Positions 36,919-45,299 of a stretch of 64,000 bases of DNA are shown in pieces. The DNA is taken from positions 62,001 to 126,000 of the forward strand of contig NZ_NAAD01000014.1 in assembly GCF_002093115.1 (NCBI RefSeq), in the 5' to 3' direction. This DNA is from Geothermobacter hydrogeniphilus (GTDB lineage: Bacteria; Desulfobacterota; Desulfuromonadia; Desulfuromonadales; Geothermobacteraceae). Below the pieces are notes generated by a model. The model searched no databases, had not been told where the DNA came from, and worked only from the letters and a program-made list of their open reading frames with translations. The position numbers and the translations under genes were made by a program. How positions within the stretch are numbered: the stretch's first letter is position 1; every line of letters begins with the position of its first letter.

Positions 36919-36935
36919 AGCATCAGCTATGCCAG
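36918..36935 (-). promoter_or_regulatory. sigma-54 promoter of nifE
   Basis: Minus strand CTGGCATAGCTGATGCT: GG (36933-36932), ten bases, GC (36921-36920), an excellent match to YTGGCAYRN4TTGCW. Predicted start near 36908, inside the MITE. Confidence 0.65.
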
Positions 36936-37084
36936 GTCGGCAGGATGGTGTTTTCAACCTGTTGCGGCATGTTCCCGACGGATTCAGGTTATTGTGCAGG
37001 CAGTGGTCCGGTCGTCTGCATTATTTTTAGGCAATATCAACGCAGCAATTCACTCAAAAGCCACCGGGCCCGCAAGACATGAAG

Positions 37085-37102
37085 AAGGCACGCCTTTTGC
37101 GT
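37085..37102 (+). promoter_or_regulatory. sigma-54 promoter of nifV
   Basis: AAGGCACGCCTTTTGCG: GG at 37087-37088, ten bases, GC at 37099-37100, with the ACG of the -24 element and TTTGC of the -12 element. Predicted start near 37112, ten bases before the first ANTAR hairpin. Confidence 0.7.
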
Positions 37103-37121
37103 ACTGGAGGTAGAATCCATC

Positions 37122-37155
37122 CCGGCAGCGTCGCCGGAAATGTGGCAAAGTCGCC
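37122..37155 (+). promoter_or_regulatory. nifV leader: tandem ANTAR-type hairpins
   Basis: P1 is CCGGC-AGCGTC-GCCGG (37122-37137) and P2 is GGC-AAAGTC-GCC (37144-37155). Both loops are six bases with A1 and G4. The spacing is six bases, and P2 shares its 3' arm with the terminator below. This is a canonical ANTAR target just downstream of the predicted transcription start. Confidence 0.8.
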
Positions 37156-37187
37156 CCGCTCACCTGACCAAGGTGTGCGGGGCTTTT
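37153..37187 (+). terminator. intrinsic terminator in nifV leader
   Basis: GCCCCGC-T-CACCT / AGGTG-T-GCGGGGC (37153-37165 with 37171-37183), loop GACCA, then TTTT. It overlaps P2 of the ANTAR element, and the tail is short. Confidence 0.75.
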
Positions 37188-37209
37188 GCGTCTTAGCGGT
37201 AAATTTGTC

Positions 37210-37318
37210 CCTGAATCAGTGAGCTTATCACCGGCGAACCTATGGGTGCGCCTCAGATTTTTGAAAAGTCAGGCCAAGCACTGGCACTCTTCATCCGGCA
37301 TAAACCCGCTGATTCAGG
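37210..37318. mobile_element. internally deleted MITE (CCTGAATC family)
   Basis: Ends CCTGAATCAGTGAG and CGCTGATTCAGG are present but only 109 bp separate the outer edges; about 53 bp of the left interior are missing. Flanks TTGTC and TTATC differ by one base, a probable decayed target duplication. It lies between the nifV leader terminator and the nifV start. Confidence 0.8.
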
Positions 37319-37336
37319 TTATCGAACGGGGTCGAC

Positions 37337-38482
37337 ATGAAAGCCGAATTCCATCCGGATATCATCATAGATGACACCACCCTGCGAGACGGGGAGCAGA
37401 CTGCCGGGGTGGTCTTCTCGCGTGCGGAAAAACTGCAAATCGCGCGCACGCTGGATGAGATCGGTGTCGGTGAGCTTGAGTGCGGCATCCCGGCGATGGG
37501 CAAGGAAGAACAGGCTGATGTACGCGCCCTGGTTGATCTGGGATTGAACGCGCGGGTGATCACCTGGAACCGGGCGCTTAAGTCCGATATTCAGGCCTCG
37601 TTGGACACCGGCGTCAGCGCCGTCGATATCTCCCTGTCTGTCTCCGATATTCATATCGCCTTGAAACTGCGCAAGAATCGTGACTGGGTGGTGGAACAAC
37701 TGAAAACAGCCATCGGCTTCGCCAAGGCGCATGATCTTTATGTCTCGGTCGGCGCCGAAGACGCCAGCCGTGCCGATCCGCAGTTCCTGGTCAAACTGCT
37801 GAAGATCGCCAAGGCAGAAGGGGCCGATCGCCTGCGTTACTGCGACACCTTGGGCGTACTTGATCCATTCACCACCTATGAACGAATTCGGTTCCTGCGC
37901 CAACGGGTCAATTTGCCGCTCGAGATCCATACCCACAATGACCTCGGCATGGCGACCGCCAACGCGATCGCCGGGTTGCGCGCTGGAGCCCGGATTGTCA
38001 ATGTCACGGTCAACGGACTGGGAGAACGCGCCGGCAATGCGGCACTTGAAGAGGTGGTGATGGGACTTAAGCACATCTGTGGCATCGACTCCGGTATCGA
38101 TGCCAGTCGTTTGGTCGAATTGTCAAAATTGGTCGGTGTTGCCAGCAACAGACCCGTGCCGGGCTGCAAGGCGGTGGTTGGGGAAAGGGTTTTTTTTCAC
38201 GAGTCAGGTCTGCACACCGATGGAGTCCTCAAAAACCCGTGCAACTACGAAGGGTTCGACCCAGCCGAAGTTGGGCTCAAGCGGCGTCTTGTGTTGGGCA
38301 AACATAGTGGCCGAAAGGGTTTGGCGCACAATCTTGAAGAACTGGGCCTTGACCCTCGACGGTTTGACCTTGACCTGCTTCTTCAGCAAATCCGCCATCA
38401 GGTTCAGGTGCGTCAACATCCACTGGAGAATATTGAGCTGAAAAAGCTTTGTCTCGAGCAAGGTCAAGCGATAGAGGGATGA
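37337..38482 (+). CDS. nifV: homocitrate synthase NifV
   Basis: 381 residues, condensing acetyl-CoA with 2-oxoglutarate to homocitrate, the organic ligand of FeMo-co. DRE-TIM family motifs: [54 protein letters not shown] and [14 protein letters not shown]. Only a weak ribosome site (GGGG) precedes the ATG, which follows the deleted MITE by 18 bases. It stands alone on its own leader. Confidence 0.92.
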   Translation: MKAEFHPDIIIDDTTLRDGEQTAGVVFSRAEKLQIARTLDEIGVGELECGIPAMGKEEQADVRALVDLGLNARVITWNRALKSDIQASLDTGVSAVDISLSVSDIHIALKLRKNRDWVVEQLKTAIGFAKAHDLYVSVGAEDASRADPQFLVKLLKIAKAEGADRLRYCDTLGVLDPFTTYERIRFLRQRVNLPLEIHTHNDLGMATANAIAGLRAGARIVNVTVNGLGERAGNAALEEVVMGLKHICGIDSGIDASRLVELSKLVGVASNRPVPGCKAVVGERVFFHESGLHTDGVLKNPCNYEGFDPAEVGLKRRLVLGKHSGRKGLAHNLEELGLDPRRFDLDLLLQQIRHQVQVRQHPLENIELKKLCLEQGQAIEG

Positions 38483-38650
38483 AGCAACTTTTGCGCGGAA
38501 CAGGGAATAGATAAAGATTGGGGTGGGACAACGCGTTGTGAGGGGAGCAAATCAAAAAGCATCCCTCAAAGAGCAGTAAAAGACACGCACAAAATTTATT
38601 ACCTGGCACCCATCTTGGCACCCGCAGAAAGAAATCTGCAGAAGTTACAA
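38483..38650. other. short intergenic stretch after nifV
   Basis: No gene. Contains a doubled phrase (GGCACCCATCTTGGCACCC). No clear attachment-site duplication was found beside the tRNA. Confidence 0.4.
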
Positions 38651-38690
38651 GAAAAAGGGTCAGCCAAAATCGGCTAACCCTTTGTTTTTT
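38651..38690. terminator. bidirectional terminator between nifV and tRNA-Ala
   Basis: AGGGT-C-AGCC / GGCT-A-ACCCT (38656-38665 with 38672-38681), with TTTGTTTTTT on the right for the plus strand and AAAAA on the left giving a U-run for the tRNA transcript. Confidence 0.8.
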
Positions 38691-38692
38691 CT

Positions 38693-38768
38693 TGGTGGAG
38701 CTGAGCGGGCTCGAACCGCCGACCTACGCGTTGCGAACGCGTCGCTCTCCCAGCTGAGCTACAGCCCC
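38693..38768 (-). tRNA. tRNA-Ala (anticodon CGC)
   Basis: 76 bases including an encoded CCA end. The acceptor stem GGGGCTG/CAGCTCC has the alanine identity pair G3-U70. The D arm is GCTCAGCTGGGAGAGC, the anticodon stem ACGCG/CGCGT encloses loop TTCGCAA (anticodon CGC, reading GCG), and the T arm contains GGTTCGAGCC. Confidence 0.97.
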
Positions 38769-38782
38769 GTAAAAGCGGTGCT

Positions 38783-38811
38783 ACCTTAACCAAAGGCGGC
38801 GTCTTTGTCAA
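38783..38811 (-). promoter_or_regulatory. sigma-70 promoter of tRNA-Ala
   Basis: Minus strand TTGACA (38811-38806), 17-base spacer, TAAGGT (38788-38783), 15 bases before the tRNA. Confidence 0.75.
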
Positions 38812-38860
38812 CAGAGCCGGGACCGCCTCCGAGGCGGGGGAAAACGAAGAGAGCCGGCGG

Positions 38861-39217
38861 TCAACCGATCTTTTCCTGGCGTTCCTGTTCGGTCTTGCAT
38901 TCAATACACAGGGTCGCCACCGGACGGGCTTTCAGACGTCCCTCGCCGATCTCCTCTCCGCAACTTTCGCAGAGCCCGAACTCACCATCCTCGATCCGCT
39001 CCAGGGCCTCGCGAATCTTGTTCGCCAGCTTGCGTTCACGATCGCGAATCCGCAGCTCGAAGTTGCGATCCGATTCCAGTGCAGCCCGGTCGGTCGGATC
39101 GGGGAAGTTTTCCTTTTCATCGGTCATTTCGGCCACGGTCCCGCCGGCGGCACGCTGGATATCGTCCAGCTGCCCCTGCAGGATCTGGCGGAATTCGTCC
39201 AGTTTCGCCTTCTCCAT
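38861..39217 (-). CDS. dksA: DksA-family RNA polymerase-binding regulator
   Basis: 118 residues from the ATG at 39217, which has GGAGGTC upstream. Coiled-coil residues 1-70 carry the tip motif DPTDRA (the DxxDxA of DksA). A C4 zinc finger follows, LCESCGEEIGEGRL ... ATLCIECK. It binds the RNA polymerase secondary channel and works with ppGpp in the stringent response. A short TraR-like relative is less likely given the length. Confidence 0.88.
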   Translation of the reverse strand: MEKAKLDEFRQILQGQLDDIQRAAGGTVAEMTDEKENFPDPTDRAALESDRNFELRIRDRERKLANKIREALERIEDGEFGLCESCGEEIGEGRLKARPVATLCIECKTEQERQEKIG

Positions 39218-39288
39218 AAGACCTCCTCGGTGGACCCGGAACAAAACCTGAGTCAGAGAGACAAAAGTAAATGAAATCGCGGCTCAAG

Positions 39289-39810
39289 TCAATTGCCGGC
39301 TGCAAACTGGTGCCAGAGGATGTAGATCAGCGCCAGCACCCCAAACCAGAGCGGCAGCACCCCGGCCAGAGCCGAGGTCGGATGTTCAATCAGGCGGTTC
39401 GCCTCCGGACTGACCGCCTTTTCGGGCAGGTGCTCGGCAATCGCCTCGACCAGGTCGGCGAACTTTTCGTAGCTGTTGGAGATAATGACGAAGTCCTCGC
39501 CGGCACAGAGCGTGACAAAGGCCCGGCCGCGCACCGAAACCGCCTCAAAGGAGGTCAACTCATCCCAGCGAAAATACTTTTCACCCAACGGGCGGACCAC
39601 CCGCACCCCTTCATCAGACAGATCAACCCGGCGTTTGAGGTTGGTCAGCAGCAGCAGAACGACCGGGATCAGGACCGCCACCAGGATGATCAGCTTGAGC
39701 AGCACCTCGCCGTTGACCAGGCTGACGCCGAGCAGAACCAGCAGCAGGAGGGCAACCAGCACCAGCGGCAGCAGCACCCCCTTGCTGATACGATAAGTTT
39801 GTTGTGCCAT
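39289..39810 (-). CDS. membrane protein with PH-like domain
   Basis: 173 residues from the ATG at 39810, overlapping the moaC stop (TGATG). Two hydrophobic segments near the N-terminus (GVLLPLVLVALLLLVLLGVS and LLKLIILVAVLIPVVLLLL), a cytoplasmic domain (VDLSDEGVRVVRPLGEKYFRWDEL) of bacterial PH type, and a C-terminal membrane segment (LPLWFGVLALIYILWHQF). Function unknown; translational coupling suggests a link with moaC expression. Confidence 0.7.
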   Translation of the reverse strand: MAQQTYRISKGVLLPLVLVALLLLVLLGVSLVNGEVLLKLIILVAVLIPVVLLLLTNLKRRVDLSDEGVRVVRPLGEKYFRWDELTSFEAVSVRGRAFVTLCAGEDFVIISNSYEKFADLVEAIAEHLPEKAVSPEANRLIEHPTSALAGVLPLWFGVLALIYILWHQFAAGN

Positions 39811-40295
39811 CAATCCTCCTCGCGGACCCAGGAACCGCTCTTGCCGCCGTGTTTTTCGATCAGCCGCACCCGGCCGATGACCATTCCCCTGTCGATGGCC
39901 TTGGACATGTCGTAGATGGTCAATCCGGCCACCGAAACCGCCGTCAGTGCCTCCATCTCGACCCCGGTCTGGCCACCGACCTTGACCGTGGCGCGGATCT
40001 CCACCCGACCCTCATCCGGATGGGAGTCAAACTCAAGGCCGACCGACGTCAGCAGCAACGGGTGGCAGAGGGGAATCAGGCCGCTGGTCTGCTTGGCAGC
40101 CATGATCCCGGCGGTGCGGGCGATGCCGAAGACATCCCCCTTCTCAATGCTCCGATCGAGGATCCGTCGCAGGGTCGCCGGCTGCATCCGCACCTCACCG
40201 GCGGCAATCGCCACCCGTTCGCTGACCGGCTTGCCGCCGACATCGACCATGATCGCCCGGCCTTCGTTGTCGAAATGGGTCAGTTTGTCGTTCAT
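39810..40295 (-). CDS. moaC: cyclic pyranopterin monophosphate synthase MoaC
   Basis: 161 residues from the ATG at 40295, preferred over 40307 because GGAG lies just before it. MoaC makes cPMP from the MoaA product in molybdopterin synthesis. Motifs are [34 protein letters not shown] and [16 protein letters not shown] ... [10 protein letters not shown]. moaA is at 47139, separated by the lactate genes. The cofactor serves the formate dehydrogenase here. Confidence 0.94.
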   Translation of the reverse strand: MNDKLTHFDNEGRAIMVDVGGKPVSERVAIAAGEVRMQPATLRRILDRSIEKGDVFGIARTAGIMAAKQTSGLIPLCHPLLLTSVGLEFDSHPDEGRVEIRATVKVGGQTGVEMEALTAVSVAGLTIYDMSKAIDRGMVIGRVRLIEKHGGKSGSWVREED

Positions 40296-40307
40296 GGTGT
40301 TCTCCAT

Positions 40308-40700
40308 TATCCAAGTCAGTAGTTTTCAAACCCAACCCGGCGGGGGCGCCCGCCAGCGCCTTCATTTTCTTTGCTCGCGCGAAAGAAAACGAAGCAAAAG
40401 AAACGCGCCCGACGAAGCCACCCTGCGGGTTCCTTCACTCCGGGGCCGTCCGGCGGGAGCCATGAAAACTCGGCTACGCCTCAGACATTCATGGCTCTGT
40501 TTCCGCCGCCCGTCCCCTCCGTTCAGTGGCTTCCACGGGAAGGGAACGGCAAAACCCCAAAACCACTCTTGCACAAACGGCTCAAGGCGGTCGAGACGTG
40601 CCCGGATGCAAGGCTTGCGAACGATGAGCCCGCAGGTGTAGCCAGAGGCTACATCGAGGAGCGAAGAACGAGCGTGACGCAGCAGACGGGTGCGTATCGG
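40308..40700. repeat. intergenic region with dispersed repeat units
   Basis: No gene. Includes a G/C block (GGCGGGGGCGCCCGCC), a familiar proteobacterial dispersed phrase (TTTTCTTTGCTCGCGCGAAA and AAGAAAACGAAGCAAAAG) and near 40606-40690 a unit with GTAGCCAGAGGCTAC related to the hairpin repeats at 7413, 11210 and 42232. Confidence 0.6.
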
Positions 40701-40706
40701 CCGCCA

Positions 40707-42074
40707 TCACTCAAACAACTCATCCAGCATCTGCGCCACGCCTTTCACCCCCACCAGGCGCATTCCTTCCGGCCCTTCCAGATTCTTCAGATTCCCCGCC
40801 GGCAGAAAACAACGGTCGAAACCGAGCCGGGTCGCTTCCTTGACCCGCAGTTCGGGGCGGGAGACCGCCCGCACCTCCCCGGCCAGGCCGATCTCGCCGA
40901 AAACGATGGTGCGCGGCGGAATCGGCTTGTTGAGATGGCTCGACGCCAGGGCCGCGACCACGCCGAGATCAACCGCCGGCTCGTCCAGCCGCACCCCGCC
41001 GGCGACGTTGAGAAAAATGTCCTGGGCGAGCAGCGACAGGCCGACCTTCTTCTCCAGCACCGCACCGAGCAGGGCCACCCGGTTGTGATCGAAGCCGATG
41101 GTGGTCCGTCGCGGGGTGCCGTAGGTGCAGCTGGAAACCAGCGCCTGCAGTTCAACCAGGATCGGTCGGCTGCCCTCCACCGACGGCACCACGGCGCTGC
41201 CGGCCGCCCCCTCGGGGCGCTCGGCGAGGAACAGTTCGGAAGGATTGGTCACTTCGGCCAGGCCGGTTTCGCGCATCTCGAAGACGCCGATCTCGTTGGT
41301 TGAGCCGAAGCGATTCTTCACCGCCCGAAGAATCCGGTAGGGATGACCGGCGTCCCCCTCGAAGTAGAGTACCGTGTCGACCATGTGTTCAAGCATCCGC
41401 GGTCCGGCGATGGCGCCGTCCTTGGTGACATGGCCGACGATGAAGGTCGGAATGCCGTCTCCCTTGGCAACCTGCATCAGCCGCCCGGCGCATTCGCGCA
41501 CCTGGCTGACGCTGCCGGGGGCCGACTCGAGGGCGGCAGTGAAGATGGTCTGGATCGAGTCGATGACCAGAAAGGCGGGACGGAGCTGCCGGGCCTGTTC
41601 GAGAATCGCCTCCAGCGAGGTTTCGGCCAGCAGCAGCAACTGCCCGGCGACCACCCCCAGCCGGCCGGCACGCAGCTTCACCTGGCGGGTCGACTCCTCG
41701 GCGGTGACGTAGAGGGCCGGGCCGAGATCCGCAAGTTTCCCCAGTGCCTGCAGCAACAGGGTTGATTTGCCGATGCCGGGATCGCCGCCGATCAGGGTCA
41801 GCGAGCCGGGCACCACCCCGCCGCCCAGTACCCGGTCAAACTCACCGATGCCGACCTGCAGGCGATCCTCCTCGCAGGCGCTGACCTCGCAGAGCCGTTG
41901 CGGCACACTCGCCGCCCCGGCGGCCGTTCCGCCGCGTCCACCGCGGGCCGGCTGCACGGTCTCTTCGACCAGACTGTTCCACTGCCCGCAGTCGGGGCAG
42001 CGGCCGAGCCATTTCGGACTCTGGTAACCGCACTGCTGGCAGGAAAAGATGGTTTTGACTTTCTTGACGGCCAA
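40707..42074 (-). CDS. radA: DNA repair protein RadA
   Basis: 455 residues. RadA promotes branch migration in recombination repair. N-terminal zinc finger CQQCGYQSPKWLGRCPDCGQW, Walker A GDPGIGKSTLLLQ, the RadA-specific KNRFG motif in AVKNRFGSTNEIGVF and a C-terminal Lon-protease-like domain (GGVRLDEPAVDLGVVAALAS). Full length; a consensus promoter is upstream. Confidence 0.95.
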   Translation of the reverse strand: MAVKKVKTIFSCQQCGYQSPKWLGRCPDCGQWNSLVEETVQPARGGRGGTAAGAASVPQRLCEVSACEEDRLQVGIGEFDRVLGGGVVPGSLTLIGGDPGIGKSTLLLQALGKLADLGPALYVTAEESTRQVKLRAGRLGVVAGQLLLLAETSLEAILEQARQLRPAFLVIDSIQTIFTAALESAPGSVSQVRECAGRLMQVAKGDGIPTFIVGHVTKDGAIAGPRMLEHMVDTVLYFEGDAGHPYRILRAVKNRFGSTNEIGVFEMRETGLAEVTNPSELFLAERPEGAAGSAVVPSVEGSRPILVELQALVSSCTYGTPRRTTIGFDHNRVALLGAVLEKKVGLSLLAQDIFLNVAGGVRLDEPAVDLGVVAALASSHLNKPIPPRTIVFGEIGLAGEVRAVSRPELRVKEATRLGFDRCFLPAGNLKNLEGPEGMRLVGVKGVAQMLDELFE

Positions 42075-42118
42075 AAAAATTGCCTCTCGTCGGGATGGAG
42101 AGAACCCGGAAATGGGAC

Positions 42119-42147
42119 ATTGTAGGAACCGGGGCGGAGGGTGTCAA
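42119..42147 (-). promoter_or_regulatory. sigma-70 promoter of radA
   Basis: Minus strand TTGACA (42147-42142), 17-base spacer, TACAAT (42124-42119), a near-consensus promoter 45 bases before the ATG. Confidence 0.8.
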
Positions 42148-42231
42148 CAAAACCCGCCGGTAGACACCCTAATCCACCGGCTGTTTTGTGGACCGAGGGT
42201 GGCGGGACGGGTGGTGATGCAAGGCGCCGTG

Positions 42232-42278
42232 CCGATTCGGGCGGAAACGTAGCCGAGCTACGTTGAGCACCGAATCGG
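42232..42278. repeat. hairpin repeat (ACGTAGC/GCTACGT unit)
   Basis: CCGATTCGG ... AACGTAGC-CGA-GCTACGTT ... CCGAATCGG: two nested inverted arms (42232-42240/42270-42278 and 42246-42253/42257-42264). It is flanked by 'GATGCAAGGCG' and 'AAGGCAACGAAGCAGATTC'. This is the best-formed copy of the unit also seen near 7413, 7734, 11210 and 40606. Confidence 0.7.
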
Positions 42279-42359
42279 TGAAGGCAACGAAGCAGATTCA
42301 TCCGTAACGACAGCTGAATCCCGAAATTGCCGGTGGATTTGGGTGATAGTGGATTCCGG

Positions 42360-42389
42360 TTGAAGAAACAACTCTTCTTCCCTTATGAT
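42360..42389 (+). promoter_or_regulatory. sigma-70-like promoter of larA
   Basis: TTGAAG (42360-42365), 18-base spacer, TATGAT (42384-42389), about 29 bases before the start codon. Confidence 0.5.
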
Positions 42390-42417
42390 AGAAAAGTTAA
42401 CTTGAATGGTTTTGTAT

Positions 42418-43689
42418 ATGCCCGCACTGCAGCTTAAATACGGTTCCGAAACCCTGTCCCTGGATCTGCCCGATGCGTCCCTGCTGCGCGCCGCCGACCC
42501 CGGCCCACCGGCGCCGCCGGAACAGCTGATCTCCCGGGCCCTCGATGCCCCGATCGATACCCTGCCGCTGGAGCGGATCGTCCGTCCCGGCGAATCGGTC
42601 ACCATCGTCACCTCGGACATCACCCGCGCCACCGGCAGTGAACGCTACCTGCCGCTGCTGGTCGAACGCCTTAACCGAGCCGGGGTGATGGATGCCGATA
42701 TCCGCATCGTCATCGCCCTGGGGATTCACCGCCGGCAGACCGAGGCCGAGCATCGGAAAATTCTCGGCCCGCTCTACGGCCGGATCGCGGTCGTCGACCA
42801 CGACTGCGACGACCCACGGCAGCTGGTCGAGCTGGGTACGGTCGACGGCATCCCGGTCGCCGTCAACCGCACGGTGGCCGAGGCCGACCGGGTGATCGTC
42901 ACCGGCACCATCGGCGTCCACTACTTCGCCGGCTTCGGCGGCGGGCGCAAGGGCCTGGTGCCGGGAGTGGCGGCACGCGCCACCTGCATGGCCACCCACT
43001 TCAAGGTCTTCAACCCGCCCGAAGTCGGCGGCAAGCATCCGCTGGCGGCCCCGGCGGTCCTCGACGGCAACCCGGTACACGCGGCAATCCTCAAAGCGGC
43101 CCGGCTGGTCGCACCCGATTTCCTGCTCAACACCGTCCTCACCCCGGACAAGCGCATCGCCGGGGTCTTCTGCGGCGAACTGGAGCAGGCCCATCTCGCC
43201 GGCTGCGATCTGGCCCGGCGGCTCTACACCGTACCGCTCGCCACAGCCGCCGACCTGGCGGTCATCTCCTGCGGCGGGGCGCCCAAGGACATCAACTTCA
43301 TCCAGGCCCACAAGGCCCTCGATTACGGCGTGCGGGCGCTGCGTCCCGGCGGCACGGCGATCCTGCTGGCCGAATGCCCGGACGGCTTCGGTCATCCGAC
43401 CTTTTTCGACTGGTTCCGCCATCAGGACCTGGACGCCTTCGAAACCGCCCTGCGCGCCGACTACCAGATCAACGGCCAGACCGCCCACGCCACCCTGGTC
43501 AAGGCCCGCCGCTACCGGGTCATCCTGGTCAGCCGTTTTTCTGCCGAACAGACCGCGGCCATGGGCATGGAGAAGGCCGAAACCCTTGACGCCGCGCTGC
43601 AAATGGCCTATCAAGGACTGCCTGAAAACCCGCGCACCCTGGTCATCCCCGACGGGGGGACGGTGCTGCCGGTTGTGCGGGAAAGCTGA
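42418..43689 (+). CDS. larA: nickel-dependent lactate racemase family protein
   Basis: 423 residues from the ATG at 42418; an in-frame ATG at 42406 adds four. LarA interconverts D- and L-lactate with a nickel-pincer nucleotide cofactor. Visible motifs: VTIVTSDITRAT, GIHRRQTEAEH, HYFAGFGGGRKGLVPGV, the His/Lys region GGAPKDINFIQAHKAL and LVIPDGGTVLPV. The next two genes look like a D-lactate dehydrogenase, so racemisation may funnel L-lactate to it. The LarB/C/E cofactor genes are not in the window. Some family members act on other 2-hydroxyacids. Confidence 0.82.
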   Translation: MPALQLKYGSETLSLDLPDASLLRAADPGPPAPPEQLISRALDAPIDTLPLERIVRPGESVTIVTSDITRATGSERYLPLLVERLNRAGVMDADIRIVIALGIHRRQTEAEHRKILGPLYGRIAVVDHDCDDPRQLVELGTVDGIPVAVNRTVAEADRVIVTGTIGVHYFAGFGGGRKGLVPGVAARATCMATHFKVFNPPEVGGKHPLAAPAVLDGNPVHAAILKAARLVAPDFLLNTVLTPDKRIAGVFCGELEQAHLAGCDLARRLYTVPLATAADLAVISCGGAPKDINFIQAHKALDYGVRALRPGGTAILLAECPDGFGHPTFFDWFRHQDLDAFETALRADYQINGQTAHATLVKARRYRVILVSRFSAEQTAAMGMEKAETLDAALQMAYQGLPENPRTLVIPDGGTVLPVVRES

Positions 43690-43697
43690 TTTTTTGA

Positions 43698-43882
43698 GCC
43701 ACCAAGACACCAAGTTCACCAAGAAACCTTTTTAACGGAGAGACGCAGAGCAGGAGAGGACACAGAGCTCAATCTATCCATGATTTTAACCCTGAAAGAT
43801 TTTCTCTCCATCTCTCCGCCTCTGCGTTAATACTAGGTTTTGACTTTCTTGGTGTCCTTGGTGTCCTTGGTGTCTTGGTGGC
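43698..43882. repeat. long palindromic repeat (CCACCAAG family), copy 2
   Basis: GCCACCAAGACACCAAGTTC at the left faces TCCTTGGTGTCTTGGTGGC at the right; AACGGAGAGACGCAGAG faces CTCTCCGCCTCTGCGTTAA. The centre (CTCAATCTATCCATGATTTT) is the reverse complement of the centre of copy 3, so copies 2 and 3 lie in opposite orientation on either side of the dehydrogenase gene. Confidence 0.88.
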
Positions 43883-43907
43883 CCCAATAGAAAAAGGATC
43901 CCCATCC

Positions 43908-45287
43908 ATGCTCGAGCAACGCATCATCCGCAATCTCCAGCAGACCCTCGGCAAAGAGCATGTCAGCACCGACAAGGCCGACCTGATCTGCTATTCCTAC
44001 GACGCCACCCAGCAGCAGTTCCTGCCTGACGTGGTGATCTACCCGGCCACCGCCGAAGAGGTGGCGCTGGTGATGAAGCTGGCCAATGCCGAAAATATTC
44101 CGGTCTTCCCACGCGGCGCCGGCAGCGGCTTCACTGGTGGCTCGCTGCCGACCAGAGGCGGCATCGTCCTCTCCACCGAACGGATGAACCGGATTCTCGA
44201 GATTGACAGCGAGAACCTGGTGGCGACAGTGGAGCCGGGGGTGGTCACCGAGCAGTTCCAGAAGGCGGTGGAGAAGCTCGGCCTGTTCTATCCGCCCGAC
44301 CCGGCCTCGCTGAAGTTCTCGACCCTCGGCGGCAATGTCGCCGAATGTGCCGGCGGGCCGCGCTGCGTCAAGTACGGCGTCACCAAGGACTTCATCATCG
44401 GCCTGGAGGTGGTCACCCCGACCGGGGACATCATCACCACCGGCGGGCCGACCATGAAGGGCGTGGTCGGTTACGATCTGACCAAGCTGATCTGCGGTTC
44501 GGAAGGAACCCTGGGCATCATCACCCGTATCGTTATCAAGCTGCTGCCGCTGCCCGAGGCGAAGAAGACCATGCTGGTGCTGTTCGACTCCATCGACGGT
44601 GCCGCCCGGGCGGTGTCGACCATCATCGGTCACAAGATCATCCCCACCACCCTCGAATTCATGGACGGCCGGACCCTCGACTGCGTCCGCCAGGCGACCG
44701 ATCTCGAGGTACCGGAAGGCGCCCGCGCGGTGCTGATCATCGAGGTCGACGGCGACCGGGAATTTCTCGCCAAGCAGGTACAGAAGATCCAGCAGCTGAT
44801 CCAGCCCCTCGGAGTGGTCGAGACCCGCACCGCCGAAACCCCGGAGGAGAGCGAGGCGCTGTGGCAGATCCGCCGCTCGGTGTCGGCCTCGCTGCGCAAG
44901 GTCAACCCGGACAAGTTCAACGAGGATATCTGCGTGCCGCGCTCGAAGGTGCCGGAGATGATCCGCAAGGTCGACGCCATCGCCGAGAAATACCAGATCC
45001 CGATCGTCAACTTCGGCCACGCCGGCGACGGCAACATCCACGTCAACGTGATGATCGACAAGAAGGTGCCGGGCGAGCTGGAACGGGCCCACAAGGCGAT
45101 CGAGGAGGTCTTCAGGGGCGCCCTGGAACTGGGCGGCACCATGAGCGGCGAACACGGCGTCGGCATCGCCAAGGCCCCCTACATCCCCCTGGAGATCAGC
45201 GAAAAGGCCGCCGACTACATGAAGACCATCAAGAAGGCACTTGATCCGAACAACATTCTCAACCCGGGGAAAATCTTTCTGGACTGA
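43908..45287 (+). CDS. FAD-linked 2-hydroxyacid dehydrogenase, GlcD/D-lactate type
   Basis: 459 residues from the ATG at 43908 (AAGGA site); codons upstream belong to the repeat. PCMH-type FAD domain (IYPATAEEVALVMKLA, VFPRGAGSGFTGGS, LGGNVAECAGG, GSEGTLGIITRI) and a C-terminal FAD oxidase domain (NFGHAGDGNIHVNVM, GEHGVGIAKA). With the following Fe-S protein it should oxidise D-lactate or glycolate and pass electrons to the quinone pool; larA next door favours lactate. Confidence 0.85.
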   Translation: MLEQRIIRNLQQTLGKEHVSTDKADLICYSYDATQQQFLPDVVIYPATAEEVALVMKLANAENIPVFPRGAGSGFTGGSLPTRGGIVLSTERMNRILEIDSENLVATVEPGVVTEQFQKAVEKLGLFYPPDPASLKFSTLGGNVAECAGGPRCVKYGVTKDFIIGLEVVTPTGDIITTGGPTMKGVVGYDLTKLICGSEGTLGIITRIVIKLLPLPEAKKTMLVLFDSIDGAARAVSTIIGHKIIPTTLEFMDGRTLDCVRQATDLEVPEGARAVLIIEVDGDREFLAKQVQKIQQLIQPLGVVETRTAETPEESEALWQIRRSVSASLRKVNPDKFNEDICVPRSKVPEMIRKVDAIAEKYQIPIVNFGHAGDGNIHVNVMIDKKVPGELERAHKAIEEVFRGALELGGTMSGEHGVGIAKAPYIPLEISEKAADYMKTIKKALDPNNILNPGKIFLD

Positions 45288-45299
45288 AAACCTCTTTGG

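Noticed and set aside
38483-38768. Attachment site for an island at tRNA-Ala
   Set aside because: No integrase gene and no direct repeat of the tRNA 3' end was found elsewhere in the window.
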